Origin: Alphaproteobacteria bacterium
GTDB taxonomy: Bacteria > Pseudomonadota > Alphaproteobacteria > CACIAM-22H2
DNA: 37,970 bases
Assembly: GCA_016793045.1 (NCBI GenBank)
Contig: JAEUKZ010000160.1
Location: 1-37,970 of the forward strand
Reading direction: 5' to 3'
Positions within the stretch are counted from its first letter, which is position 1. Every line of letters begins with the position of its first letter. Made by a program: the position numbers and the translations under genes. Positions 7,594 to 16,028 of this stretch are shown in pieces. The notes below the pieces were generated by a model. It did no database searches. It saw only the letters and a program-made list of their open reading frames with translations, and was not told the DNA's origin.

Positions 7594-10211
7594 GCGCCGA
7601 CCTGCGCAGCCGCGAGGTCGCGACGCGGACCGCCGATGCCGCCGCCGCGGCGCTCGCCTGGTTCACCGAGAATCCCGACAAGGTGCGCGCCGAGCGCGCC
7701 AGCCTCGAGAAGGATTTCCGCAAGTACACGCTCGCCGCCAAGAAGTGCGAGGTCGCGCTGGCGCGGCCGATGTGCGTCGGCGTGTTCGGGCCGAGTCAGG
7801 CCGGGAAGTCCTACCTGATCTCCGCGCTCGCCCGTAAGGGCATGGCGCATCTGATGGCCGATTTCGACGGCAAGCTGATCGACTTCGTCAAGGAGATCAA
7901 CCCCGAGGGCGGCAAGGAGGCGACCGGGCTCGTCACCCGCTTCACGCTGCGGCGCACGCGCACGCCCGCCGGCATGCCGGTCGCGCTGCGGCTGCTGTCG
8001 CAGACCGACATCGTCAAGATCCTCGGCAACACCTACTACTCGGACTGCGACCAGGGCGAGGAGGTCCACCCCGACGTCGCCGCGATCGCGAAGCGCTTCG
8101 AGGAGCTGGCCGCGCGCGCGGCGCCGCAGCCGGTCGACGGCCTGGGCGACGCCGACATCTACGATCTCCAGGAGTATTTCGAACGCTACTTCAAGGCCGA
8201 GGTCGGCATCCGCGCGCTCGGGCAGAATTTCTGGCCGCGCGCGGCCGAACTCGCGCCCCGGCTGGCGATCGCCGATCGCGCCCGGCTGTTCGGCCTGATC
8301 TGGAACGACATCGACGACTTCACGCGGCTTTATGTGCGGCTCGCCAACGCGCTCAAGCTGCTCGGCTTCGCCGACAGCGCCTTTTGCGGTCTCGACGCGC
8401 TGATCCCCCGCGAAGTCTCGATCATCAACGTCGACACGCTGAAGGGCCTCGGCGGCGAGGCGGCGGAGCGCCTGGCGATCGTCGGCGCCAACGGCGCGCG
8501 CGCGGAGATCACCCGCGCCGACATGACGGCATTGATCGCCGAGCTGCAGATCACCGTCGCCGAGAAGCCGTGGGATTTCTTCGACGCGACCGACCTGCTC
8601 GACTTTCCCGGCGCGCGTTCGCGCGAGCGCATCGCCCAGGTGCGGACCTTCCTCAAGCGGGACGTGGCGCTGCAGAGCCTCTATCTGCGCGGCAAGGTCG
8701 CCTATCTGTTCGAGCGCTACTGCGCCGAGCAGGAGCTCACGGCGATGCTGCTGTGCATCGGCCCGTCGAACCAGGAGGTGCGCACGCTGCCGAAGATGGT
8801 TCGCGACTGGATCGATTCGACCCACGGCCCCGAGCCGGCCGACCGCGAGAAGCAGCAGAACGCGCTGTTCTTCGTGATGACGAAGTTCGATGCCGAGTTC
8901 GAGGAGAAGGCGGGCCAGGCCGGCACGTCCGAGGGGCGCTGGACCACGCGCATGATGGCCTCGCTGCTCGATTTCTTCGGCAAGGCCGACAACTGGCCGC
9001 GCGAGTGGACGCCGGGCACCCCGTTCCGCAACTGCTTCTGGCTGCGCAATCCCAACATCGCGGCCAAGCACATCATCGACTACGACGGCGAAGGGCGCGA
9101 GCTGCGCATCCGGCCGAGCGAAGTCGACCGGATCGAGCGCACGAAGAAGGAGTACCTCGAGAATCCGATCATCCGCGACCACTTCGAGGATCCGATGCGC
9201 GCCTGGGACGAGGCGCTGAAGCTCAACGACGGCGGCATCTCATTCCTCGCGGGCAAGCTCGCGCCCGCGTGCAATCCGGAGATCAAGCGGCGCCAGATCG
9301 ACGGCAGGCTCTCGCACCTTCGCCGCCTGATGCGCGAGCGCCTGAAGCGCTATCATGTCACCGGCGATCTCGACGCCCTGCTCGAGGACCGCCGGCAGAA
9401 GGCGAAGGTGGTCGTCAACCACCTGATCCGCTGCGTGCAGTCGCAGCGCTTCGGCGGGCTGCTGTCGCGCATGCAGGTCGAGTACGGCGAGATCGCCGAC
9501 GTCTACTTCCGCGTCGAGACCCAGACCGGCGACGGCGCCGCCGAAACCTCCGGCCCGAAGAAGCCGCAGGCGGGCTTCATGGTCGGGCGCGGCGTCGACA
9601 CCGCGAAGCTGGTCGCAGACGTGTTCGGCGACGAGGAGGGGGCGGCCGCAGACCTCGGCGAATCCGCCGACCAGGCCGACCGCTTCGCCGAGGGCGCGCT
9701 CGACGCCTGGACGATCCGCGTGCGCGAACTCGGCGAGGAGCCGTATCTCCAGGGCTATTTCGGCATCCCCGAGGAGCCGATGGGCTGGTTCGTGTCGGAA
9801 ATCATCACGGGCGCGCAGCGCTTCGGCCTGAAGAAGCGGATCGCCGAGGAGGTTCGCCGCCTCACCGCGTTCCGCCAGCGCTTCGACCTCGTCGTCGCCC
9901 GCCCGGTGATGGCCGCGGTCAACATCATCAACGACCACGTCAACGGGCTCGGCTACACGCGGCTGCCGCTCGACCAGCGGCCGATGGTGGGCAAGGCGCC
10001 GAATCTCCGCCCGGTCTTCGCCCCGCGCGTCGTCGCCGATGGCATGCCGCGCCTCGCGGCCGAGCCCGCGACCTACGACCAGGTCTATTACGCCGACTGG
10101 ATCTTCGCCTATCGCCGCTTCGTCGAGGAGAACGTGACCGTGCAGGATGGGCGCACCGTCGATGTCGAGGCGAACGCCGCGTTGGGCCGCGTGCTGAGCC
10201 AGCTCGGATGA
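7590..10211 (+). CDS. srfC: SrfC-family P-loop GTPase
   Basis: This is an 873-residue protein of the SrfC/Virul_Fac family. GTPase motifs are intact: a Walker A/G1 loop GPSQAGKSY near 67-75, a G3-type DFPG near 338-341, and a G4-type TKFD near 430-434. The long separation between G1 and G3 reflects a large insertion, and the C-terminal half is mainly helical, as in dynamin-like or scaffold GTPases. The ATG at 7590 lies inside the srfB stop (ATGA) and is preceded by GGGAGG about 6 bases away, so the start is secure. It lacks a signal peptide and should be cytosolic. SrfB and SrfC nearly always travel together, which suggests a two-NTPase complex; in this locus the likely partners are the divergent membrane protease and FGE-fold proteins. 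Confidence 0.92.
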   Translation: MSADLRSREVATRTADAAAAALAWFTENPDKVRAERASLEKDFRKYTLAAKKCEVALARPMCVGVFGPSQAGKSYLISALARKGMAHLMADFDGKLIDFVKEINPEGGKEATGLVTRFTLRRTRTPAGMPVALRLLSQTDIVKILGNTYYSDCDQGEEVHPDVAAIAKRFEELAARAAPQPVDGLGDADIYDLQEYFERYFKAEVGIRALGQNFWPRAAELAPRLAIADRARLFGLIWNDIDDFTRLYVRLANALKLLGFADSAFCGLDALIPREVSIINVDTLKGLGGEAAERLAIVGANGARAEITRADMTALIAELQITVAEKPWDFFDATDLLDFPGARSRERIAQVRTFLKRDVALQSLYLRGKVAYLFERYCAEQELTAMLLCIGPSNQEVRTLPKMVRDWIDSTHGPEPADREKQQNALFFVMTKFDAEFEEKAGQAGTSEGRWTTRMMASLLDFFGKADNWPREWTPGTPFRNCFWLRNPNIAAKHIIDYDGEGRELRIRPSEVDRIERTKKEYLENPIIRDHFEDPMRAWDEALKLNDGGISFLAGKLAPACNPEIKRRQIDGRLSHLRRLMRERLKRYHVTGDLDALLEDRRQKAKVVVNHLIRCVQSQRFGGLLSRMQVEYGEIADVYFRVETQTGDGAAETSGPKKPQAGFMVGRGVDTAKLVADVFGDEEGAAADLGESADQADRFAEGALDAWTIRVRELGEEPYLQGYFGIPEEPMGWFVSEIITGAQRFGLKKRIAEEVRRLTAFRQRFDLVVARPVMAAVNIINDHVNGLGYTRLPLDQRPMVGKAPNLRPVFAPRVVADGMPRLAAEPATYDQVYYADWIFAYRRFVEENVTVQDGRTVDVEANAALGRVLSQLG

Positions 10212-10251
10212 TCGGCCGATCCGGACGGCTGCCGATCGAGGACCGGACACC

Positions 10252-11994
10252 GTGGACCATCGACTGACGCCAGGAAGCAAGACGCTGCGCAAGTCCTACG
10301 CGCAGAACTTCGAGGACGTCATGCTGATGCGCGCCTTCGGCGCGCAGGCGGACGGCCGCTACATCGACGTCGGCGCCGCCGATCCGGAACGTTACTCGAT
10401 CACGCGCCTGTTCTACGAGCGCGGCTGGACGGGCATCAACATCGAGCCGCACCCCGATCTTCATGCACGGCTGCAAGAGGCGCGGCCGCGCGACATCAAC
10501 CTCCAGATCGCGCTCGGTGCCGCGCCCGGCCACGCGACGTTGTATCGGGCCGAGCCGCCCGAGCTGTCGACGCTCGACCCGGCGGCCGCGCGCGTCCTGG
10601 AGGCGCAAGGCCGAGCGCGCGGCGCCTCGATCGTCACGGTCGACACGCTTTCGGCGGTCGTCGCTGCGCATTGCCCGGGCGAGACGGTCGATTTCCTCAG
10701 CGTCGACGCCGAGGGCCGGGACGGAGCGGTGCTCGCCGGCGCCGATTTCACCCGCTTCCGGCCGCGCGTGATCATCGTCGAGGCGACGCGGCCGCAGAGC
10801 TTCGAACCCTCCCACGAGGCGTGGGAACCGGCACTGCTCGCGGCCGGGTATTCGCTGGCGCTCTTCGACGGCCTCAACCGCTTCTACCTGCGCGCCGAGG
10901 ATGCGGCCCTGCGCGGCCACTTTCAGACCCCGGCCGGCATCGCCGACGGGTTCGTCCCGTACGAACTGTTCAAGGCATCCGCGGAGCTCGATTCCGTGCA
11001 GCTGCGGGTCGCCGATCTGACGCAGCGCACGGCGCAGCAGGATGCGGTCATACAGCGCATGGGCAACGTCATCGAGGCGATGGAGCGCGAGGTCTACGAC
11101 ATCCGCGTCAATTCGCTGCGCGCCCGCCTGCGGCCCCGCCTCGGCATTCTCCGGCAGTATCCGCCGCGCACATGGACGCCGCCCGCCGAGTACGCCCGCG
11201 CCGTGCCGCCGGACGACCCGCCGTCGATCTCGATCGTCACCCCGGTGCGCGACCAGAAGCGCTGGATCGCCCAGGCGATCGACAGCGTGACGAGCCAGGG
11301 CTATCCGCGCCTCGAATACATCGTGCGCGACGGCGCTTCGAGCGACGGCACCGCGGCGCTGATTGCGGCGCGCGCTGCGAAGCTGACCTCGTGGACGAGC
11401 GTCCGCGACCGCGGGCAGGCCGACGCGATCAACCAGGGCTTCGCCGCGACCTCGGGCGAGATCATGGGCTGGCTCAACGGCGACGATCAGCTGATGCCCG
11501 GCGCGCTCGCCTATGTCGCGCGCTACTTCCGCGACCATCCCAAGGTCGATCTGGTCTACGGCCACCGCATCGTCATCGACGAAAGCGGCAGGCAGATCGG
11601 CCACTGGGTGCTGCCGCCGCACGACCGCAGGACCCTCCAGTGGGCGGACTTCGTCCCGCAGGAGACGATGTTCTGGCGTCGCCGGGTCTGGGAAAAGGTC
11701 GGCCCGCTCGACGAGACGTTCGAGTTCGCGCTCGACTGGGACTTCCTGCTGCGCGTCGAGGCGGCGGGATTCACGATGCGGCGCCTGCCGCGCTTTCTCG
11801 GCTGTTTCCGCGTCCACGACACCCAGAAGACGGGCAACCTGCACGCGGTCTACGAGGCCGAGGCGGCCCGGCTGCGCCAGCGCAGCTTCGGGCGCGCCGT
11901 GACCACGCGCGAGATCGACCGGGCGATCCGGCCCTATCTGCGCCGGCACGTCCTGTTCGAACGCGCGTACAAGCTGCGCTTGTTGCGCTACTGA
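10252..11994 (+). CDS. FkbM-type methyltransferase fused to GT2 glycosyltransferase
   Basis: Two enzyme domains share one 580-residue chain. Residues about 15-215 are a FkbM SAM-dependent methyltransferase, with YAQNFEDVML, the SAM-site RYIDVGAADPE, NIEPHPDL and FLSVDAEGRD. A coiled-coil-like stretch near 240-285 follows. Residues about 325-530 are a family 2 glycosyltransferase, with SISIVTPVRDQKRW, YIVRDGASSDGT, DRGQADAINQGF and the metal-site-like WLNGDDQ. Such fusions usually build and methylate surface polysaccharides. The GTG start at 10252 has GAGGA about 10 bases upstream. It lies only 40 bp after srfC on the same strand with no terminator visible, so co-transcription is possible. Whether it belongs functionally to the Srf locus is open, because no other polysaccharide genes are nearby. 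Confidence 0.9.
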   Translation: MDHRLTPGSKTLRKSYAQNFEDVMLMRAFGAQADGRYIDVGAADPERYSITRLFYERGWTGINIEPHPDLHARLQEARPRDINLQIALGAAPGHATLYRAEPPELSTLDPAAARVLEAQGRARGASIVTVDTLSAVVAAHCPGETVDFLSVDAEGRDGAVLAGADFTRFRPRVIIVEATRPQSFEPSHEAWEPALLAAGYSLALFDGLNRFYLRAEDAALRGHFQTPAGIADGFVPYELFKASAELDSVQLRVADLTQRTAQQDAVIQRMGNVIEAMEREVYDIRVNSLRARLRPRLGILRQYPPRTWTPPAEYARAVPPDDPPSISIVTPVRDQKRWIAQAIDSVTSQGYPRLEYIVRDGASSDGTAALIAARAAKLTSWTSVRDRGQADAINQGFAATSGEIMGWLNGDDQLMPGALAYVARYFRDHPKVDLVYGHRIVIDESGRQIGHWVLPPHDRRTLQWADFVPQETMFWRRRVWEKVGPLDETFEFALDWDFLLRVEAAGFTMRRLPRFLGCFRVHDTQKTGNLHAVYEAEAARLRQRSFGRAVTTREIDRAIRPYLRRHVLFERAYKLRLLRY

Positions 11995-12071
11995 GCCGCA
12001 TGGCCGCGCCGGCGCCAGTGGTCGGCGGCCGACACGCGCGCTATATCTCTGCGGCACACAAGGAGGTCCGA

Positions 12072-12908
12072 ATGCAGACGGCGATGCGCGAGGTCGTGCG
12101 CGTGGTGAACGCGCTTCCGGCGAGCGACGGTGCGGGCGTCAAGCTCAACCGGGTGGTCGGCACGCCGGGGCTGCCGGACCTCGATCCGTTCCTGCTGTTC
12201 GACGAGTTCGGTTCGGAATCGGCGTCGGACTACATCGCGGGATTTCCCGACCACCCGCATCGCGGCTTCGAGACGGTCACCTACATGCTCGCGGGCCGCA
12301 TGCGCCATCGCGACAACCACGGCCATTCGGGCCTGCTGGTGAGCGGCGGCGTGCAGTGGATGACGGCCGGCCGCGGCATCATCCATTCGGAAATGCCGGA
12401 GCAGGAGAGCGGCCTGATGCGCGGCTTCCAGCTGTGGGTGAACCTCCCCGCGCGCGACAAGATGGCGCCTCCGCGCTACCAGGAATTCGCGCCGGCGGAG
12501 ATCCCGTCGGTCACGCCGGTGCCCGGCGTGACCATAAAGGTGGTGGCGGGGCGCATCGGCGACGTCGCCGGTCCGGTCACCGGCATCGCGGTCGACCCGA
12601 TCTATTTCGACCTCCACCTCGACCCGCGCGTGACCTTCGCGTTGCCGCTGACCATGGGCCACGCGGCCTTCGCGTTCGTCTATGACGGTTCGGCGACGGT
12701 CGGCGGCGCGACGCTCGCCAAGCGCCGTCTCGGCGTCCTCGGGGACGGCACGACCGTGCAGATCGCCAGCGGCGAGGACGAGGCGCGGCTCGTCGTCATC
12801 GCGGGCCGGCCGATCGGCGAGCCGGTGGCCCGCTACGGCCCCTTCGTGATGAACACGCGCGACGAGATCATCCAGGCGTTCCAGGATTACGAGGCAGGCC
12901 GGTTCTGA
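12072..12908 (+). CDS. Pirin family protein
   Basis: This 278-residue bicupin belongs to the pirin family. The metal-binding set of the N-terminal cupin is present: His61 and His63 in DHPHRGFET, then His105 and Glu107 in IIHSEMP. The second cupin is closed by the conserved segment RYGPFVMNTRDEIIQAF. Some bacterial pirins show quercetin 2,3-dioxygenase activity and others modulate metabolic enzymes; the sequence does not decide which applies. AAGGAGG at 12060-12066, five bases before the ATG, fixes the start and predicts strong translation. It stands between the glycosyltransferase and fdsR with short gaps on both sides and no evident link to either. Confidence 0.95.
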   Translation: MQTAMREVVRVVNALPASDGAGVKLNRVVGTPGLPDLDPFLLFDEFGSESASDYIAGFPDHPHRGFETVTYMLAGRMRHRDNHGHSGLLVSGGVQWMTAGRGIIHSEMPEQESGLMRGFQLWVNLPARDKMAPPRYQEFAPAEIPSVTPVPGVTIKVVAGRIGDVAGPVTGIAVDPIYFDLHLDPRVTFALPLTMGHAAFAFVYDGSATVGGATLAKRRLGVLGDGTTVQIASGEDEARLVVIAGRPIGEPVARYGPFVMNTRDEIIQAFQDYEAGRF

Positions 12909-12984
12909 TCCGGTCCGCCGCGTCGGGCTTGCCGGGTCGGCACGGCGCGCGCTTGGATGGAGCGGGGGTGCTGCGAAGGGAACG

Positions 12985-13896
12985 ATGGTCATCCGGCAGC
13001 TGCAATATCTCGTCACGCTCGCGCGCGAGCGGCATTTCGGCCGCGCCGCGGCGGCATGCAACGTGACGCAGCCCACCTTGTCGGCCGGCATCCGGCATCT
13101 CGAGAGCGAACTCGGCGTGCCGCTGGTCGAGCGCGGCCAGCGTTTCCAGGGGCTGACTGCGGACGGCGAGCGGGTGCTCGGCTGGGCGCAGCGCATCCTT
13201 GCCGACTGCGAGGCGATGACCCAGGAACTCGGCGGCGCCCGCTCGGGACTCGCGGGTCGCCTGCGGCTCGGCGTCGTACCGAGTGCGCTGCCGGCGGCGG
13301 CGCTGTTGACTCGACCCTTCCACGGCCGCCATCCCGCCGTCCAGGTTTCGGTCCACTCGATGAGTTCGATCGAGATCCAGCAGGGGCTCGAGCAGTTCGA
13401 GATCGACCTCGGCCTCACCTATCTCGACAACGAGCCGCTTTCCGGCGTGCGGGCGCAACCGCTCTATCGCGAGCGCTACGTCCTGCTGGTGCCCGAGGCG
13501 GTCCCGTTCGCCGGCCGCGCGAGCGTCACCTGGGCCGAAGCCTCCGGGGTGCCGCTGGCGCTGCTCACCCCGAACATGCAGAACCGGCGCATCGTCGACG
13601 CCGCCTTCCGCCGCGCCGGCAGCGAACCCCATGCCGAGATCGAGACCAACTCGCTGGTTTCGCTCATCGCGCATGTGCAAAGCGGCGGCTGGTCGAGCGT
13701 CGTGCCGCAGATGCTGATCGAAGTGCTCGGCCAGCCGAAGGCGTGCCGGGCATTGCCGCTGGTCGACCCGGTCGTGACCCATGTCATCGGCGTGGTGATT
13801 GCGGACCGTGAGCCTGCATCGCCGATCGCACGCGCTTTCATGGCGCTCGCTTCGCCGTTTGACGGCACCCCCGCGGCGGGGCGCCCGGCAGGTTGA
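12985..13896 (+). CDS. fdsR: LysR-type regulator, probably FdsR
   Basis: This 303-residue LysR-type protein has an N-terminal winged helix (IRQLQYLVTLARERHFGRAA, then VTQPTLSAGIRHLESELG) and a C-terminal effector domain. It sits 91 bp upstream of fdsG on the same strand, which identifies it as the likely regulator of the formate dehydrogenase operon, as FdsR does in other proteobacteria. The N-terminal region also resembles OxyR, but I see no clear OxyR-type redox cysteine pair; the few cysteines are in the DNA-binding part and scattered. The start has a GAAGGG ribosome site. The effector is not determined from sequence; formate is the reasonable guess. Confidence 0.85.
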   Translation: MVIRQLQYLVTLARERHFGRAAAACNVTQPTLSAGIRHLESELGVPLVERGQRFQGLTADGERVLGWAQRILADCEAMTQELGGARSGLAGRLRLGVVPSALPAAALLTRPFHGRHPAVQVSVHSMSSIEIQQGLEQFEIDLGLTYLDNEPLSGVRAQPLYRERYVLLVPEAVPFAGRASVTWAEASGVPLALLTPNMQNRRIVDAAFRRAGSEPHAEIETNSLVSLIAHVQSGGWSSVVPQMLIEVLGQPKACRALPLVDPVVTHVIGVVIADREPASPIARAFMALASPFDGTPAAGRPAG

Positions 13897-13987
13897 TAGA
13901 ACTTCTCTATTGCAGCAAAGAATCGATGTATTTGCCGTAGGTTAAGCGTTCTTCCATGTTGCTCCCGTAGCCTGGGACGATGGAGGA
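13897..13987 (+). promoter_or_regulatory. fdsR-fdsG intergenic region with small dyad
   Basis: This 91-bp gap is the only break between fdsR and the structural genes. It contains a perfect short dyad, TTGCAGCAA, at 13910-13918 inside TTCT-N12-AGAA (13903-13922), a reasonable size for a LysR half-site pair. It ends in GGAGG at 13982-13986 in front of fdsG. No convincing -35/-10 pair is seen. A role as the FdsR target is inferred from position only. Confidence 0.3.
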
Positions 13988-14467
13988 ATGCGGGTGCCGG
14001 ACGCCGCGCTGAACGAACAGATTCGCCGCATTGCCGCCGACCACGCCGGCCAGCCGGGCGGCGTGCTTCCGGCGCTGCATGCGGTGCAGGCGCGCCTCGG
14101 CCACGTGCCGGCCGAGGCCACGGCAATCCTCGCCGAGCTGTTCAATCTTTCGCGCGCCGAGATCCACGGTGTCGTCGGCTTCTATCACGATTTCCGCCGC
14201 ACCCCGCCGGGCCGCCACGTCGTCAAGCTCTGCCGCGCCGAGGCCTGCCAGTCGATGGGCGCGCGCGGTCTCGAAGCCCATGCCAAGGCGACGACCGGCA
14301 TCGGATTCGGTGCGACCACGGACGACGGTGCGCTGACGCTCGAAGCGGTCTATTGCCTCGGCGCCTGCGCCGCTGCGCCCGCGGTGATGGTCGACGGCGA
14401 ACCGGTCGGCCGCGTCGATGCGGCGCGCTTCGATCGCATCGTCGCCGAGCTGCGGAGGACACGATGA
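13988..14467 (+). CDS. fdsG: Formate dehydrogenase gamma subunit (NuoE-like [2Fe-2S] protein)
   Basis: This is the gamma subunit of the cytosolic NAD-dependent molybdenum formate dehydrogenase, related to NuoE of complex I. It carries the thioredoxin-like [2Fe-2S] fold with four cysteines: LCRAEACQS gives the first pair and YCLGACAAAP the second. FYHDF and the PG..V..LCR context match NuoE. Two starts are possible. The ATG at 13988 lies one base after GGAGG, too close for normal initiation, whereas the in-frame GTG at 13994 has ideal seven-base spacing; the true product may thus be two residues shorter. It overlaps fdsB by ATGA. Confidence 0.95.
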   Translation: MRVPDAALNEQIRRIAADHAGQPGGVLPALHAVQARLGHVPAEATAILAELFNLSRAEIHGVVGFYHDFRRTPPGRHVVKLCRAEACQSMGARGLEAHAKATTGIGFGATTDDGALTLEAVYCLGACAAAPAVMVDGEPVGRVDAARFDRIVAELRRTR

Positions 14468-16017
14468 GCGTGCGCGTCTTCGTGCCGCGCGATTCGACCG
14501 CGCTCGCGCTCGGCGCCGAGGCGACGGCGCGGGCGATTGGCGCCGAGGCACAGCGGCGCGGTCTTTCGATCGAGATCGTGCGCACCGGTTCGCGCGGCCT
14601 CTACTGGCTCGAACCGATGGTCGAGGTTGCGACGGCTGCCGGCCGCCTCGCCTATGGTCCCGTCGCGGCGGCGGACGTTCCGTCGCTGTTCGATGGGGGA
14701 TTTCTCGACGGACGGCCGCATGCGCTGGCGCTCGGCGTGCCGGAACGGATCGACCCGCTCGCGCGCCAGCAGCGCCTGACCTTCGCGCGCTGCGGCATCG
14801 TCGATCCGCTTTCGGTCGGCGACTATCGCGCGCACGGCGGCTTCAAGGGGCTCGCGCACGCGCTGGCGATGCGGCCCGACGCGGTGCTGCAGGCCGTCGT
14901 CGATTCCGGCCTCCGCGGACGCGGCGGCGCCGGCTTCCCGACCGGCATCAAGTGGCGCACCGTCGCGCAGACCGCGGCGGCGCAGAAATACGTCGTCTGC
15001 AATGCGGACGAGGGCGACAGCGGCACATTCGCCGACCGCATGCTGATCGAAGGCGATCCGTTCCTGCTCATCGAGGGCATGGCGATCGCCGGCTACGCGA
15101 CCGGCGCCGATCGCGGCTTCGTCTATCTGCGCTCCGAATATCCGCATGCGGCGCGCGCCTTCGAGGCGGCACTCGCCAATGCCCGCGCCGCCGGCTGGAT
15201 CGGTACCGGCATCGGCGGGTCGGGCTTTTCCTTCGACATCGAGCTGCGCCTCGGCGCCGGCGCGTATATCTGCGGCGAGGAAACGGCCCTGCTCGAAAGC
15301 CTGGAGGGCCGCCGCGGCCAGGTCCGCTATCGGCCGCCGCTGCCCGCGGTGAAGGGGCTGTTCGGCCAGCCGACGGTGATCAACAACGTGCTGTCGCTCG
15401 CCGCGGTGCCGACGATCCTGGCGCAGGGCGCCGCGTTCTACCGCGACTTCGGCGTCGGCCGCTCGCGCGGCACGCAGCCCTTCCAGCTCGCCGGCAACGT
15501 CAAGCGTCCCGGCCTGGTGGAAGTCGCGTTCGGGCTCAGCTTGCGCGAGCTCATCGAGGATTTCGGCGGCGGAACGGCGAGCGGCCGGCCGGTCCGCGCG
15601 GTTCAGGTCGGCGGCCCGCTCGGCGCCTACCTGCCGGCGGACAAGCTCGACGTCGCGATGGACTACGAGGCCCTCGCCGCGGTCAAGGGCCTGCTCGGCC
15701 ATGGCGGCGTGGTCGTGTTCGACGACACGGTCGACCTCGCCGACCAGGCGCGCTTCGCGATGGAGTTCTGCGCGGCGGAATCCTGCGGCAAGTGCACGCC
15801 GTGCCGCATCGGCGCGGTGCGCGGGGTCGAGGTCATCGACCGCATCGTCGCCGGCCAGGAGCGCGCGAAGAACGTCGCCTTGCTGCGCGAGCTTTGCGAG
15901 ACGATGACCGACGGTTCGCTGTGCGCGCTCGGCGGGCTCACGCCGCTGCCGGTGCTGAGTGCGCTCGACCAGTTCCCGCAGGACTTCGTGCGCGCCGCGA
16001 ACGCGGCGGCGCAATAG
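14464..16017 (+). CDS. fdsB: Formate dehydrogenase beta subunit (NuoF-like, FMN and NADH binding)
   Basis: This 517-residue subunit passes electrons from formate oxidation to NAD+. An N-terminal thioredoxin-like region of about 110 residues precedes a NuoF-like core. In the core are the NADH/FMN loop GLRGRGGAGFPTGIKW, CNADEGDSGTFADR and ICGEETALLESLEGRRG. The C-terminal [4Fe-4S] ligands are ESCGKCTPCRIG plus the later Cys in GSLCALGG. The start ATG lies within the fdsG stop (ATGA). All residues expected for FMN, NADH and cluster binding appear intact, so a functional NAD-reducing module is expected. Confidence 0.97.
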   Translation: MSVRVFVPRDSTALALGAEATARAIGAEAQRRGLSIEIVRTGSRGLYWLEPMVEVATAAGRLAYGPVAAADVPSLFDGGFLDGRPHALALGVPERIDPLARQQRLTFARCGIVDPLSVGDYRAHGGFKGLAHALAMRPDAVLQAVVDSGLRGRGGAGFPTGIKWRTVAQTAAAQKYVVCNADEGDSGTFADRMLIEGDPFLLIEGMAIAGYATGADRGFVYLRSEYPHAARAFEAALANARAAGWIGTGIGGSGFSFDIELRLGAGAYICGEETALLESLEGRRGQVRYRPPLPAVKGLFGQPTVINNVLSLAAVPTILAQGAAFYRDFGVGRSRGTQPFQLAGNVKRPGLVEVAFGLSLRELIEDFGGGTASGRPVRAVQVGGPLGAYLPADKLDVAMDYEALAAVKGLLGHGGVVVFDDTVDLADQARFAMEFCAAESCGKCTPCRIGAVRGVEVIDRIVAGQERAKNVALLRELCETMTDGSLCALGGLTPLPVLSALDQFPQDFVRAANAAAQ

Positions 16018-16028
16018 GGAGGCTCGCC

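Noticed and set aside
12985..13896. OxyR identity for the LysR gene next to fdsG
   Set aside because: The redox cysteine pair of OxyR is not seen and the gene adjoins the formate dehydrogenase operon, so FdsR is the better call.
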